Positions 13,109 through 25,435 of a stretch of 64,000 nt of DNA are shown one piece after another. The position numbers and the translations under genes are program-made. This DNA comes from Rhinopomastus cyanomelas. Lineage: Eukaryota; Chordata; Aves; Bucerotiformes; Rhinopomastidae. The DNA lies in the NCBI GenBank assembly GCA_013400115.1, contig VXBP01002396.1, positions 357,830 through 421,829 of the forward strand. Direction: 5' to 3'. The first letter of the stretch is position 1. Each line of letters starts with the position of its first letter. The notes under the pieces were generated by a model. That model was given only the letters and a program-made list of their open reading frames with translations. It did not search any database and had not been told where the DNA came from.

Positions 13109-14512
13109 TCAACCTCTTTCAATAAGCTTGGATGTGCTTCCACAGGTTTGAAAGCAGGGGAAGAATCAAAAATACTTTCTGTTTTTTGAGCTCACTTACC
13201 TCATCTGAGTCTCTGAAACAGATAAATAGGTGATGAAATCAAGGCAGTCAGTCTGCTATTATTTTCCTGCTGTGAAGTGTCCAGTAGGTGCCATTGGATT
13301 AGTGGCAGAATGTGGTTTGAGGTGTCTAACTCAAGGCAAAGCAGATTTTGAAAACCTTGGCATCAAAGTCTGCCAGGGAAGACATTTTTACAACCAAAGC
13401 AGAAGGGGAATGGAAAGAGAGGAGAACTGGGACATGAACTCTGACTCTGCAAAGTGGAGCATGGCTTGAATGTGGCTATCACGGGACTTCGCCACCTCTG
13501 CTCCTGCCTGTCACCTCTCTGTAACCTGCCCAACTGAGCTGTCTGCCTCCATCCTTTTCCCAAATACTTCCAACCAGGTCATCCTCCTCTGTCTGCCCTT
13601 CCTCCCGCAAGGCAGTTGAAATCTTAATTCCTTCTCTGCTACCCTGACAGATGTTGTTTCAAGTAGGCTGGAGGCATGTGGGTTTGGAACAGGGTTGCAG
13701 CTCAGAGGTCTGATTCCTGCCGTGGCTCTGGTGCCTGCTACTGTAGATCTCTGGAGGAGATGGATGAGAGATGTGCTTAGTGCTATGGTGTCATACGTGG
13801 GTCTGGGGCACAGACAGGTTCTGTTTCCTAATAGTAATTTGTGGGATGTGCTCATTGTGGCTTTGCAGAGAGCAGAGGACTGAATGTCAGCAGTAGTTTT
13901 CAAACCACGTGGTGATTTTGGGGTGTTGCTTGTTCAACACTGTCCCCTTTCCCGAGATTAAGTCCCAATATCTTCTGAAAATCAGGCCGATTTCAGTTTT
14001 CACAGTGCATAGGTCACAAATCAGCTCTATTTTTTAACAAAGCCTGGCTTAGGAAATGTCCCTTGGGACATCTGTGAAAGATTCTTTCTTGCACAGTGAC
14101 TTACTGAAGTGTTCCTCATTAGTGTAATCCCATGATTTCAGTGATACCTCCAGTGGAAAGGATTGTATTTTACTTTTCCTAATAGAATGTACTTCTATAT
14201 GAATTTTCTTTGGACTTGGATGTTGTGATTAAATTTTCTGGAGTCTTCAAGGGATGACTGGGTTTCACCTGTTTCATCCTTGAGAAGGATGTGTGGACTC
14301 TGATCTGCAGCTGTACTTTGTGCTTCAGCTAATAAGTGCATGGATATCTCTAGGGTGCATGAAAGCAGGTCATAGCTCCTTTCTCTTCCATCCTAAGTGT
14401 ATCTCTTGTATTTTTCTGCATGCAGCCTCCTCAGGCCAGGAACCAGCTCTTCTTTGTTGTACTTGCAGTGCCAACTACACTCAGGGCTGGCTCCTGTAAC
14501 ACAAGCATTAGT
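13109..14512. other. unique noncoding sequence
   Basis: Nothing recognised; the 130-codon minus frame at 13511-13903 lacks homology to anything I know. Confidence 0.55.
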
Positions 14513-14700
14513 GAATCATAGAATCATTAAAGTTGAAAGAGACCTACAAAATCATGAAGTCCAACCATGAACCCAAGCCTACCCGCCCACTAAACCATGT
14601 TCCCCAGAGCCACATCTACTCACTGTTTAACACCTCTGGGGATGATGGCTCCACCATCTCCCTGGGAAGCCTGTTACAACCCCTGACCACTCTGTCGGGA
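14513..14700 (-). mobile_element. CR1 3' end fragment
   Basis: Starts GAATCATAGAATCATTAAAG and ends in CACTCTGTCGGGAG; first member of a four-piece CR1 cluster. Confidence 0.88.
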
Positions 14701-14777
14701 GCATAACCTATTTATCTGCTTCACAGAAGTGTATGGAAAAGACATCAGAAAACTAATTCCTGAAGACATTTTTCCTA

Positions 14778-15036
14778 ATGTCTAGCGACAGGACTAGGGG
14801 GAATGGAGCAAAGCTGGAGGTGGGTAGATTTAGAGTGGATGTGAGGAGGAAGTTCTTCACTGTGAGAGTTTGAGAGCCTGGAATGGGTTGCCCAGGGAGG
14901 TGGTGGAGGCCTCATCCTTAGAGGTATTTAAGGCCAGGCTGGATGAGGCTCTGGCCAGCCTGATCTAGGGTGGGGTGTCCCTGCCCATGGCAGGAGAGTT
15001 GGAACTGGATGATCCTGTGATCCCTTCTAACCCTGA
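14778..15036 (+). mobile_element. CR1 3' fragment, tail replaced
   Basis: Begins at the RTRGNG-type region (GCGACAGGACTAGGGGGAAT) and runs to the 3' UTR GGAACTGGATGATCC, ending without its microsatellite directly before a second CR1 tail. Confidence 0.88.
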
Positions 15037-15041
15037 CTGAC

Positions 15042-15140
15042 TGTGTGACTTGGTCTGGGTGATCCTGCTGTGGCAGGGGAACTGGACCAGATGATCTTTC
15101 AGGGTCCCTTCCAATCCCTAATGATTCTATGATTCTGTGA
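15042..15140 (+). mobile_element. CR1 3' tail of a different subfamily
   Basis: Only the last 99 bases: GTGTGACTTGGTCTGGGTGA to ATTCTATGATTCTGTGA, the same subfamily as the tail at 312-408. Either a severely 5'-truncated insertion or a recombinant join. Confidence 0.9.
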
Positions 15141-15182
15141 TCTAAACCACCCCTGGCCTGCAACTGTGAAGTTTCAAGAGTC

Positions 15183-15878
15183 ATCTGGCAGAGAGGGACC
15201 TGGGGATTCTAACAGACAGGAAGACAAATATGAGCCAGCAGTGTGCCCAGGTGGCCAAGAAGGCCAATGACATCCTGGCTTGTATTAGAAATAGTGTGGC
15301 CAGCAGGAGTAGGGAGGTTATCGTCCCCTTGTATTCGGGACTGGTGAGGCCACATCTTGAGTATTGTGTCCAGTTTTGGGCACCTCAATACAAGAGACCT
15401 GTAGGTGCTGGAGTGGGTGCAGAGAAGTGCAACTAAGCTGGTGGGGGGCATGGAGAATAAATCTTATGAGGAAAGGCTGAAAGATCTGGGGCTCTTTAGT
15501 TTGAAGAAGACAAGGCTGACAGGACACCTCATCACTCTCTACAACTACCTGAAAGGATGTTGTGGAGAGGTTTTGTGGAGAGGTTGGTGCTGGTCTAGTC
15601 TCACAAGCAATTAGTGCTAGAACAAGAGGGAATGGGTTCAAGTTACAACAGGGTAGGTTTGGACTAGATATTGGGAAAACTTTTTCACAGAAAGGGTGGT
15701 CAGGCACTGGAATGGGCTTCCCAGGGAGGTGATTGAGTCGCTATCCCTTGATGTGTTTAAAGATCACGTGGATGAGGTGTTGAGGGATATGGTTTAGGGA
15801 TGAACATGTAAGGTAGATGGTTGGTCTCAATGATCTCAGGGGTCTTTTCCAGCCAAAGTGATTCTGTGATCCTGTGAA
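15183..15878 (+). mobile_element. CR1 LINE 3' fragment
   Basis: Starts in the AERDLGILTDRKTNMSQQCA-like region, continues through VASRSREVI and YEERLKDLGLFSL to the 3' tail. A repeated GTTTTGTGGAGAGGTTG near 15560 marks a small internal duplication. Confidence 0.93.
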
Positions 15879-17614
15879 GTAAAGCTTCATGGCTCTACTC
15901 TGTAAACAAGGTTTTGACTTTGACACATTCCCCTAAAACACAGTGACCTGTGTGATTTCTAGGAAAACCAGAAGAGAGATGGTAGGTTCAAGACTTAATG
16001 GTGCTGCTTGTCCCATAGATGTGGAAGATGAGAGTCACTCCACTCAGCTGGGCTTGTAGTGCTGGGTTGTACTGCCTGTGTTACTCTCTGAGATTCCTTC
16101 CAATAAGGCACCTCAGGCTCAGAGCTCTCGTGCTTGTCTTGTTTCCTGTTACGTGTTTGAGAGCCCCAGGATAGCTTAGCTGTTGTGACTGATATGTAAA
16201 CTGTAGTGAGGCTCTTCTGTCTTTCCTCCCACTCCCAGCATTTCCAGAAAAACAGAATCTGAAGGTGGGTTATGTTTTGTTGAGGAGCATGTTGTCTGGA
16301 TAGTGAATTGGCTGCAGAAGAAGGGACATTTGGGGTCAGGTTCTAAACCCAGCAGGGTGAATACTAGAACTGCTATTGATTCCAGTGGGACAGAGTGTTA
16401 CTAGTTTTCTTTTTGCAGAAGAACAAAACCTAAATGTCTCAAAAATATCCTGGATCCAAGTTGTCTGCTTTGTTCTTAGTAGCTGCTGTTTGTGATAACC
16501 TGCTCAAAAAGCATGTGAAGCATCACGCTTCCCTAACCTGGCACCATTTCATACCCTCCTGATGCACACTCTGCATAGAGATAAGTGAAACAAATGAATC
16601 CAGAAGCTAAAAGGCTTTTGAGGCCGTTCCCTGGAGCGGAGAAGGTAACAACTGTTGGAAAAGATGGCTTTCAAAGGGCTTGTGATCATCAATGCTGCTT
16701 ACTCTGGAAAGCAGGAAGGAAACCAGAACAAATTTAGGTTTCTCAAATACTGGCAAAATTGGCAAGAAGCTGTTTTTTTCTGACTCTTCTTAAGGTCATT
16801 CAGAGCAGTGGGTGGTTGGTAGTGGGCCAGTACTGACGTTAGTTGATGGCCATGGTTTCCATCATTCAGTAGCTGTATTTTCAACTCCCACTAAACCAGG
16901 TTGCTCAAGGCCTCATCCAGCCTGGCCGTGAGCACTTCCACAGAGAGGTCCTTGCTGGTCAGGTGAGCTCTTGGATGCTGACAGCCATCAGACAGTGTGT
17001 CTCATAATTAGGTATCTGTGTCGGTGCAGCACCAACTCAAGGCCCCTTAGAACCCCAGGGGATACTTCCAATGCTAGAGAAAATGATTGAGTGGCCTCTG
17101 GAGGTGTCTTGTTATCCTTGTGGCTTTAATGAATATCTTTTGGGTTTGGCTAACAGCATGAGATGATACTGCAGGTGTTGCCCTCAAGACTCCTTACCAG
17201 CTCGGTCTGGTTCTGAACTGCAGTGGGGACGTTTTATGGGAGAGAAGAATTGCAAAGGTTTAGCTCCATACCCTCTCAGCATTGGTGGACACCACTAGAC
17301 TTGTCTTGGAGAGCTGACAGAAAGCAAGGTAAAGCGTGTTTCATGTCACTTTTATGGTGTTTTGTAATAGCTGCCATTGGCTCTTGAGGCCTCCAGTGTG
17401 ATGACTGTTTTCACTATTGAAAAACTTCCTATTAGGAAGGTTACACTCATTCACTTTGGCATCTTGGCCAAACATCCAGATTCAGTGGTTCAAATTTAAG
17501 TGCTGCATAGATTTGCTCAAACCATCACACTAAATACGTCACAAAACTTCCGTCTCAGCCTTCAGTGAAGCTGATCTAGGTGAGTTGCAGTGTTAATGTT
17601 CTACAGTTCAGGAG
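15879..17614. other. unique noncoding sequence
   Basis: Only the small CR1 piece at 16886-16948 is recognised. Confidence 0.6.
16886..16948 (-). mobile_element. CR1 fragment (63 bases)
   Basis: CACTAAACCAGGTTGCTCAA and CATCCAGCCTGGCCGTGAGC match the antisense CR1 3' UTR; both ends are lost. Confidence 0.7.
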
Positions 17615-17980
17615 CAAGTTGTTCAGCCTGAACAGAGGACCCCTGGGGGACCTTGTAGCAGCCTTCTAATCCCTTAAAGGCGCCTGTCAGAAGGCTGGAG
17701 AAGACATTCACAAAGACAAGGAATGATATGATGAAGGGTCAAGATTTGAAGCTGGAAAACGGGAGATTTAGATTAGACATCAGGAAAAAGTTCTTTAATC
17801 GGAGGGTAGTAGATCCCTAGAACAGGCTGTCTAGAGAGGTGGTGGTCACACCCCTGGAGCCATTGAAGGTCAGGCTGGCTGGGGCTCTGGGCCATCTAGT
17901 CTGATGAGTGATGGCCCTGCTTGTTGTGGACGGGTTGGACTAGATGACCTTTGGAGGACCCTTCTAACCCATGACTCTGA
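17615..17980 (+). mobile_element. CR1 LINE 3' fragment
   Basis: Same subfamily as 5060-5409 (GATGAGTGATGGCCCTGCTT). The 3' microsatellite is eroded to ATGACTCTGATTTT. Confidence 0.88.
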
Positions 17981-20900
17981 TTTTAAGCTCCAGAGCCACT
18001 TGCTTTTTCCTGATCTGTGATCCATGTCTGTGCACAGCCTCAGAGCCTCAGGTAATTTCCACACATTGTTTTTAGTGTGTAAATAACCAGCAAAAAATCC
18101 TAAATCTGGAAATAACTGAAATTACACTTTAATTTTCAGTGTCAGCTAAGTACTCCAGGGAATTTTAACGTGGTGTATGAATAATTAGCACCAACTGCTG
18201 GTTTACAGCAGTTTTCTTGCCAAGACTGAGCGCTATGCAGAGAAAGTAAAATAAAAATCACTGTTTAAAATTTCCTGAAGGGAAAAAGAAAGATAAATAA
18301 TTACCTAAACTCCTGGGATTCTGGTAAAGTCAGAATCTACCATTGAAATGACTGAGGTAAAAAAAAACCCACTGGCCTCCTCCAAGTCAATTTAAGAGTT
18401 TACCTGCAGAAAAATTGGGGAATTCAGTCAAGATGCTACAACATGGGGGGTGAAATAGATTTGAAGGGAGAGCTGGATCTGGTGCCGCACCTTTACATCT
18501 CCATCTCTTGAAGCTCTACTATTCACAGTCTTGATTTTGCTTTCACTGAAGGCCCCATCCCTGCGCTGCGACAGATTTCCTTTTAAAGCAAAACAAAGAG
18601 CACAGTTTTGGAGTAAGTATGTCATCGGAAGACTGTGCTGCTCTGTACACTGATCAGCATAAAGAAAATACCGTACAGATTATACTCTGTGAAGACATTC
18701 ACCTCCAGGCTGAATGCCAGCCTGAGCAGAACAAGCTTGAAAAGGAGCAGCTTTGGAAGGTGATAAACCCCAGGAAATAGCGTGAAATTTCCAAATGCTT
18801 CAGAGCTATAACAAACAGCTTATGGTAATAAAGAGCTGGCAAGAGTGATCTCTGTTTGAGAAGAGCTTCTAAGACGTGGAACAAAAGAGTGTCACTTAGT
18901 ATCAGTTGAAAGTCTGGCTTCATTAGTGAAGTCATTTTTCACTTGAGCTAGACACTGGCTCATTTCTGCAGGGGGAGAAGAGTGGAGGAAACATTTTTCT
19001 GTGTGAAGACAGGAGATGCACCTAGGATTGCAATTCCTATGGACCCAGATCTCCTTTCAGGAGTTCAAAGTCTTAGCAGTGGTGCTTAGATGGGGTAGAT
19101 GCCTGTGCCGAGTGCGTACAGCCACTGACTCCCTGACATCTGTCCGGGTGCTGAGCCATGGGTAGGATCTATCTTGGAGGTCAAAGCAAGGTTTGATTTG
19201 GTAGCTTCTCTCCGTAGTTGGCCTGAGGTGTCTGTGGCCAGCTGGTAGGTTGCTGGACTTGTGCCTGAACGAGCAGCTAGCCTGGACCAGCCAACATCTG
19301 GGTTATTTTGGGAGACCAGAGGGGTTGAGAGGTGTCTGGTGGGTTAGAGGGAGGGAAAGGGATAGATAGTAATAGACAAACAGACTTAGAAAGGAGGCAA
19401 TAGCCAGGCTGTAGGTAATGAGGGGAAAAGCTTGAAGGGAGGTCAGTGAACAAAGTGGCCTGTCCCTGGACTTCTAGAGCAAGCCCTGCCTTGTTGTACC
19501 AGATGTGCTCCCTGATAGCAGTGTTGTGGGGAACCACCAGAGGATCTTCACCTCTGGATCACTAGTCCATGTGGAAGCATGTTGCCCTTCTGCAGACCTG
19601 GCATCCCAGGTTCATCTGGAGGTAGACATGAGGGCTATTTGTGCTTCCACTTGTTGCTGCCTGTATGAGCATCTTCTGCACCGAGGACAACCATTTGCAG
19701 GGTGGGTTGATGGCAGTGGCACTGTGGCTGTTCCTGCCCTGCGCCTCTTTGCTTTGAGGGCAAAGCAGTGACCAGCTCCTGTCACAGCACAGATTAAAGG
19801 CAGAAACCCACTGTGAGCTTGCCAGCTACTGATTCTTCTAAATGCATTTAACGTGGCGATCCTGACTTGTTCTGTGGTGGGGTCACCTTGAAAAGCATTT
19901 CCTCCTGCAGGGTTCATTACCTGTGGGGCCACGTGATCCAGTTTAGGTTCATTCACTGGTGACAGATACCTAGTAGCATCCATCAGAGTCAAGCTGCTTA
20001 GCACAGAACAGCACAGTGTATAAATCTAATCTCCTGTTGCTGCCTTTCAACACCAAGCTAATTTGATTTAATACATCGTGTTACCATTTAATTGCTGATA
20101 GAAACTGAGAGGAAATGGGTAAAAACTGATACAAATGCTCCCTGGCTCTGATTCAGTTGGTCCTTGGCTTCTTCTGGATCCAAAGAGAAGTTTTGGAAAG
20201 GGGAGGTGTGTGAAGAGCCCCATCGAGAGCATGCCAGGGAGAATATACAGCCTTCACGTTACTGCGATCAGGCAGTGACAGCTTGCTGCTACACAAAGCA
20301 GGATGCTTAGCATGTTTCCCTTCAGATGTGCGTGTCTCAGGGCATCTCTCTGTGTTAGATTTCTTTCTCTTTGCTAGTTTTTACTAACTCTGAAATTGGG
20401 GGGTTTTTTAACTGTTCTTTTCTTTGGAATGATGAATAATTTAGGTGCACAAAATGTAAGAAATGCTCTTCTCTCTCCCAGACTGGCTTCAAATGTGCTG
20501 TGAAACCCCAAACCCAAAGGCTTTCTCGGGTGCAGAGTTACAGCAGTGTGGCATTGCAGGCTGTTTCTGCAAGTCTGTCTAGATAACGTGACTGCCTCAG
20601 AGTGGGCAATTACTTCATCCCCTCTCCCAGCTCCCCTTGCCCTTGAGATATTGATTTGTGACCTTGGGGCCTGGAGAGCATCATGTGCAAGCAGGAGGCA
20701 TGAAAAATAGAACACTGCAGCTTGAGCTGGAGGCACGGCAGATTTCTGGTGAACTTATGGTGCCAGTGGGGTGAGTTTGTGCTTGGAGGTGAGGTGCCCA
20801 GGTATATAGGGTGCCCAGAGGGTTCATAGGTGCAAGTACCAGCGCAGTATTAGTAACACAAGAAGGAGCTATGGACACTCATGAGATGCAGGAGGGTTGG

Positions 20901-21226
20901 TTCACCCAGACTTGTGAATGGGCAGCAGAAAAAAGCTGGGAGTACAGGAGCCTCTGGAATGACAGACCAGGCATCTGTGGTGCTTGTACTTCTAGAGTTG
21001 GCTTGCTACTAGTTAACCCTAAAGGACCTGGAGAGGAAGTTGGAAGGGAGGAGTCTTCCCTGGGGAGTAGGGATAGAAAACAAGAGGTGATAGTTCCTGA
21101 ATCTAGTACCACTGAGGACGTGTGAGTTGGGTGAGAACTACAGTCACTGTCTGAAGCTTCACTGCTTATTCATACCTGTTCATGTGAGATTACACCTGGT
21201 GGTAGTTCCATGTGGTATATGGTCGC
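17981..21226. other. unique noncoding sequence
   Basis: 3.2 kb without a repeat I recognise; open frames near 19612-20004 and 20811-21125 look like chance. Confidence 0.55.
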
Positions 21227-21760
21227 TCCTTCCAGTTTCTGAAGGGGGGCTACAAGAAAGCTGGGATAGAGCTTTTTACGCGGGCATGTAGCGAGAGGAC
21301 AAGGGGAAGGGGTTACAGACTTGAAGAGGGGAAGACATTGGGGTTGGACATGAGGAACAAATTCTTTCCTGTGAGGGTGCTGAGATGCTGGGACAGGTTG
21401 CCCAAGGTACTTGTGGTTGCCCCATCCCTGGAAGTGTTGAAGACCAGGTTGGATGGAGCCCTGAGTAACCTGATCTTGTAGAGGTGTCTCTGCCTTTGCA
21501 GTGGGGTTGGAACTAGATGATCTAGTTGCACTGGAACAGACTCCCCAGGGAGGTCGTGGAGTCTCCTTCTCTGGGGACTTTCAAGGCTCGCCTGGATGTG
21601 TTCCTCTGTGATCTGTGTTAGATAGTTTTGTCCTGCTCCGGCAGGGGGGTTGGACTCAATGATCTCTTGGGTCCCTTCCAACCCCTAACATCCTATGATC
21701 CTATGATCCTATGATCTTTAAGGTCCTTTCCAACCCTGGCCATTTTAGGATTCTGTGATT
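21227..21760 (+). mobile_element. CR1 LINE fragment split by a younger CR1
   Basis: Outer element 21227-21523 and 21718-21760. It resembles the copy at 6500-6816 (ACAAGGGGAAGGGGTTACAG), resumes at TTAAGGTCC after the inner element and ends in GGATTCTGTGATT. Confidence 0.92.
21524..21717 (+). mobile_element. nested CR1 3' fragment with target duplication
   Basis: Begins AGTTGCACTGGAACAG and ends in ATCCTATG repeats. ATGATCT occurs on both sides (21517-21523 and 21711-21717), which reads as a 7-base target duplication, though the CR1 tail itself resembles the target, so chance overlap is possible. It is younger than the host copy. Confidence 0.9.
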
Positions 21761-24052
21761 CAAGTCCTGGGGGCAAATGCTGCTCTTGGACTAGCCTAAA
21801 GTTTGTCTCTCACTGGTGTGGACTGTGCTGTGGGCTGGCTGAGGTGTGTTGCTCAGGCTTTGACCTGAAATGAGATTTAAAGATAATTTAGGATGTGAGA
21901 CCTGGGCAGGGATTCCTCCAAACCTTTACCTAGTTCTGTAAGCCCCAGTTTCATCAGCAGAGCCTCTTAGAGGCTTCTGATCAGCTGCTGGGCAAGTCCA
22001 AGGCTATCATCAATGCTTGGTACTCTGCAGTCTATCATGTAAGGCCAGGCAGCACCTTCAAGAGCGGGCAAAGACATGCCTGCTCAGCTCACAGCAGCAT
22101 GTTTTTTATACACAGCACAATGCTTTGTTTCAGAATCATGCCATGATGGAGAAGCAGCATACATACATAGCAGTTAGAGCATCTCCCAAGACATGAGAGT
22201 CGTTGCCTTAAATGCTTTCTTTAAGTTGGCTGCTCAAAGTGCAGGATTTTGAGGGTTATGAAGATGTATCTACTCATCTGCATTTAATTCCCTTTTCTTC
22301 TTAAGATCTGATTGAGAGGGAAAAAAAGCTTATTTTTGCTAGAATTTGTAAATTTCTTGGTATTTGGTTATGAATTTCCTGTCCTCGATTAGACCTTAGG
22401 ACTGTCTAATCACTATGAGGGTACTGAGGCATTGAAATAGGTTACCCAGGGAGGCTGTGGCCTCTCTGTCCCTGGAAGTGTTTTTAGGGCCAGATTAGAT
22501 GGGGCTCTGAGCAACCTGGTCTGGTGAGAGGTGTCTCTGTCCATGGCAGGAGGTTGGAAGTAGATGATCTCTGAGGTCTCTTCCAACCTGATGAGCACAG
22601 GAGGACTGCAGGTGACTGAATTTATCCTTCCCTGGTCCAGCTTTGCTTTCTGAGTAATGGCATTACTCAAATTGTCAGGTTGTCTGTAGCTCTGAGCACC
22701 ATCAGCATAACTCAGGCACTGGTCCATTCACTGTCCTGTGTGTTGGACTGTGCCCCTTCCCAGTTACCCAATGTGCTCAAAACAATTTGCTGCCTTCCCT
22801 CCCCCTCTCTCCTTTAAAGCATTTGGAACACCTCTTGCATTTTTGTCCTCATTCTTGCCTTTCACCCCAGTTCCTGGGTGGATACTATGTGCTATACTTG
22901 ATACAGCCTGAGCTATAAATATGAAGCCGTTTGTTGGAAAGCGGAATTAACAGGCCAGATTTTCCAACATGCTTCTAAATCTGTGCCCAGCCACCTCAGA
23001 GCGCACACGGCCTCGTTTCCTGAGGTGCTGAATCTCGTTATCCTTGATGTCAATGGGTATTTGTGATGCTCAGAGCTCCTGGAAATCAGGTCACTTTTAT
23101 ATTTGGGTCCTGAGCACGGATGGGAGAGCCTGATCATCACTGTGTTATCAATGGAGAGATTAAATCGTGGAAAGGTTGGGATCCTGCCCCTTATCTAGCA
23201 GCAGAATGAAGTGGGGATTTGAGAGAAGGCAGCTCCTTCTGTCTGTGAGGAATAATACAAGATTCTAAGTGAATAGCCATAGGCTCACTTACATCCCTGT
23301 GGTGGAACACTACAAGTTCTTGAATTAACATTCCTCATTTTACTCTGGCTTTCATGAGGTGTGGATGTAGGCATTTATCACACACTGGAACCACTACCAT
23401 GGCCTGAACGCTGCCAAAAGGACCCACTGCAGGAGTGCTGCTGGTGACTTATGGCTGGAAGTTAACTGCAGGACTTTGTCTCTTTGCAATTATCCTAACA
23501 CTGTGCCAGCTCCCTTCCTGTAGAGTCATTAGGAGTGTTTATGTCCGTGGGGCTACAACAGGGAGACTGAGAAATTTTTTCTGAGGGAGATAAAACCTGG
23601 AAAACTACTTCTGTGAGTATGTCCTGACAGCAATTGGGTTAGTCGTAGATGAAATAAGGTTAGATCTGAGTGTGTAAAACCAAGTTACCACATGGCAGAG
23701 CACAACTAGAAATGCCTGCGGATAGTTTTTCTGGTCTGTGGTTTTTGACGTGGGAGGTGCAGAATATCCCATGAATTGATGCTTGAGCATTGAGGTAAAA
23801 CAATCAAAATACAGCTATTAACTGTTACTTTTCCCAGCAGTAAGTTTCTTTCTTTACCAGAGGGGAGGCATCCACTAATGCCCTCCAAAGGTGGTGCCTT
23901 TTCTTCAGCTGTGCTGTGGACTCAGCACATGGTGCTAAGACCCACGGAATGTGTTGATTATCAGCTCTGCAGCCTGCCTGAGCCGTCACACTTACGAGGC
24001 TGCTGACCCTGAAAAGCGTTGGTGTAGTGGGTTGAAACTAAAAGTGCTTTGC
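21761..24052. other. unique noncoding sequence up to the LTR
   Basis: Contains one CR1 piece (22413-22592). The part next to the primer binding site (23000-24052) was examined for gag-like sequence on the minus strand; none seen. Confidence 0.55.
22413..22592 (+). mobile_element. CR1 3' fragment
   Basis: GAGGGTACTGAGGCATTGAAAT to CTTCCAACCTGATGAGCAC; the 3' microsatellite is lost. Confidence 0.85.
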
Positions 24053-24070
24053 TCCCGGGTTTCAGCACCA
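24053..24070 (-). other. retroviral primer binding site, tRNA-Phe type
   Basis: On the minus strand TGGTGCTGAAACCCGGGA lies four bases downstream of the LTR end. It matches the complement of the 3' end of tRNA-Phe (TGGTGCCGAAACCCGGGA) at 17 of 18 positions. This gives the orientation and the tRNA primer class of the element. Sequence further on (below 24053) shows no retroviral gene. Confidence 0.72.
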
Positions 24071-24204
24071 ATTTTGTGGTGGGTTCAAGACCACAATTTA
24101 AGATAAAAGAAAGGAAAGCAAAGCAGTGAGGTCTCAATGGCATCTAGGATAAATTTGCCAGACAATGGATGGCTTAGGGAAACTGCAGAAAGGTTTATTA
24201 ACAC

Positions 24205-24235
24205 TATATATATATATATATATGTATATATATAA
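24205..24235. repeat. TA dinucleotide microsatellite
   Basis: A run of TA units interrupted once by TG, inside the LTR next to its polyadenylation signal. Likely length-variable. Confidence 0.9.
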
Positions 24236-24405
24236 AACTACATACAGAATGGAAGAAAAGGTTACACAAGTCAGTGCACACAAACTAGCAACTGTGTCAC
24301 AAGTGCTATCACACAATCTGAGAAAAATGCAATGGGAGATCACTATTGTTTGGGCCTTGGTTCTTCTTTCAGTTTAGAGACCTGGGAAAGAGAGCATGTC
24401 AGTCT

Positions 24406-24533
24406 GGGATGGCCTGAGTTTCTCAGCGCCCACACCTGCATCCCTCAGTGCAGCACACATGCATCTCAATGCTTTCGGGATGGCCTGACTTTTTCAGCAC
24501 CCACACCTGCATCCCTGCATCCCTCAGTGCAGC
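24406..24533 (-). repeat. 71-bp tandem duplication inside LTR
   Basis: Copies start at about 24406 and 24477; both read GGGATGGCCTGA, then CACCCACACCTGCATCCCT-like sequence, then CTCAGTGCAGC on the + strand. The second copy has an extra internal TGCATCCC unit. Divergence is low, so the duplication is recent or conserved within this LTR family. Confidence 0.7.
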
Positions 24534-25435
24534 GGCAAACAAAGATCCCAGTCTCTGTCTTTCAGATCCGAGGTTTAAGGATTCTCAAGTCCTTCTGCTT
24601 TCTTCAGCTAAGCACGAAGAAGCTCTCCCCCAAAACTTAAGCGCTGCCAGTCTTTTCTCAGCAGCAGAAATGACAAACAGCCTCTCTTCCTGCTGATCAG
24701 TCTCTCCAAAATCGTGGCGGCAAGCCGCGTGGCCCCAGCCACGTGCGGGATCTAAGATGGAGGCCGACCGCATGGCTGCATCAGCAGGGCCGCACCCCCC
24801 CACACTCCACACGTGGCCAAGAGGGTCTTCCAAAGATATTCTCCTCTCTCTCTCCTGTCTCAGCTCCAGGAGGAAGAGGAGTACCCCAGGTCACCATGAT
24901 GCTGAAGGCTGTCCATGGTGGGGGGTTCGTGATGGCAGATCTGCACCAGTCTTACTTCTCCGGTCCGGGCACGGTGTGGTGGCGGCAGCGGCGGCACCGC
25001 GCTGCCGCAGCCGGTGTAGGGAGAGGGCTGCTTTGAGTCTGGGGCACGGCGGTGTCCGTGGCTTCTCCAGTCCGGGGCCGTGGTGCGGGGTGCAGCAAAG
25101 CCGCTATGCAGCGGCGGTGGGACCGTGCACGCGTGGCAAGTTGCGGCTGAGGTCGCTTCTGGACTGCACGGCGGCAGGTGCGCGCCGGCGGTGGGGTCAG
25201 ACCAGGGCCGAGGCTGGTTCGAAAGTCATGGGAGGTTGCGGCTGCTTCAGGAGCCACAGTCCTCTTGGAGCTGTGGTCCCCTCAGAGCCACGGTTCTCAC
25301 CTCCCCCTCACTGCCCTGGGAACGGGCAGTCGGGGGAGGATGGGTGGTCCCCTCGGGGTCACACCCTCCCAAACAGAATGAACAAAGTGCGTGCTCTGGT
25401 TTTTATAGGCTGACCTAGCCAGGCCCTTCCAGGGC

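Noticed and set aside
24023..24035. Second TGTAGTGGGTTGA as the end of a 3' LTR
   Set aside because: Resembles the avian LTR terminus but only 30 bases separate it from the primer site, and no target duplication matches the flank at 25554.
24757..25413. 218-codon ORF as a host protein
   Set aside because: Lies in the GC-rich antisense of an LTR with low-complexity Arg/Pro/Gly/Ser composition. No splice sites or known domain.
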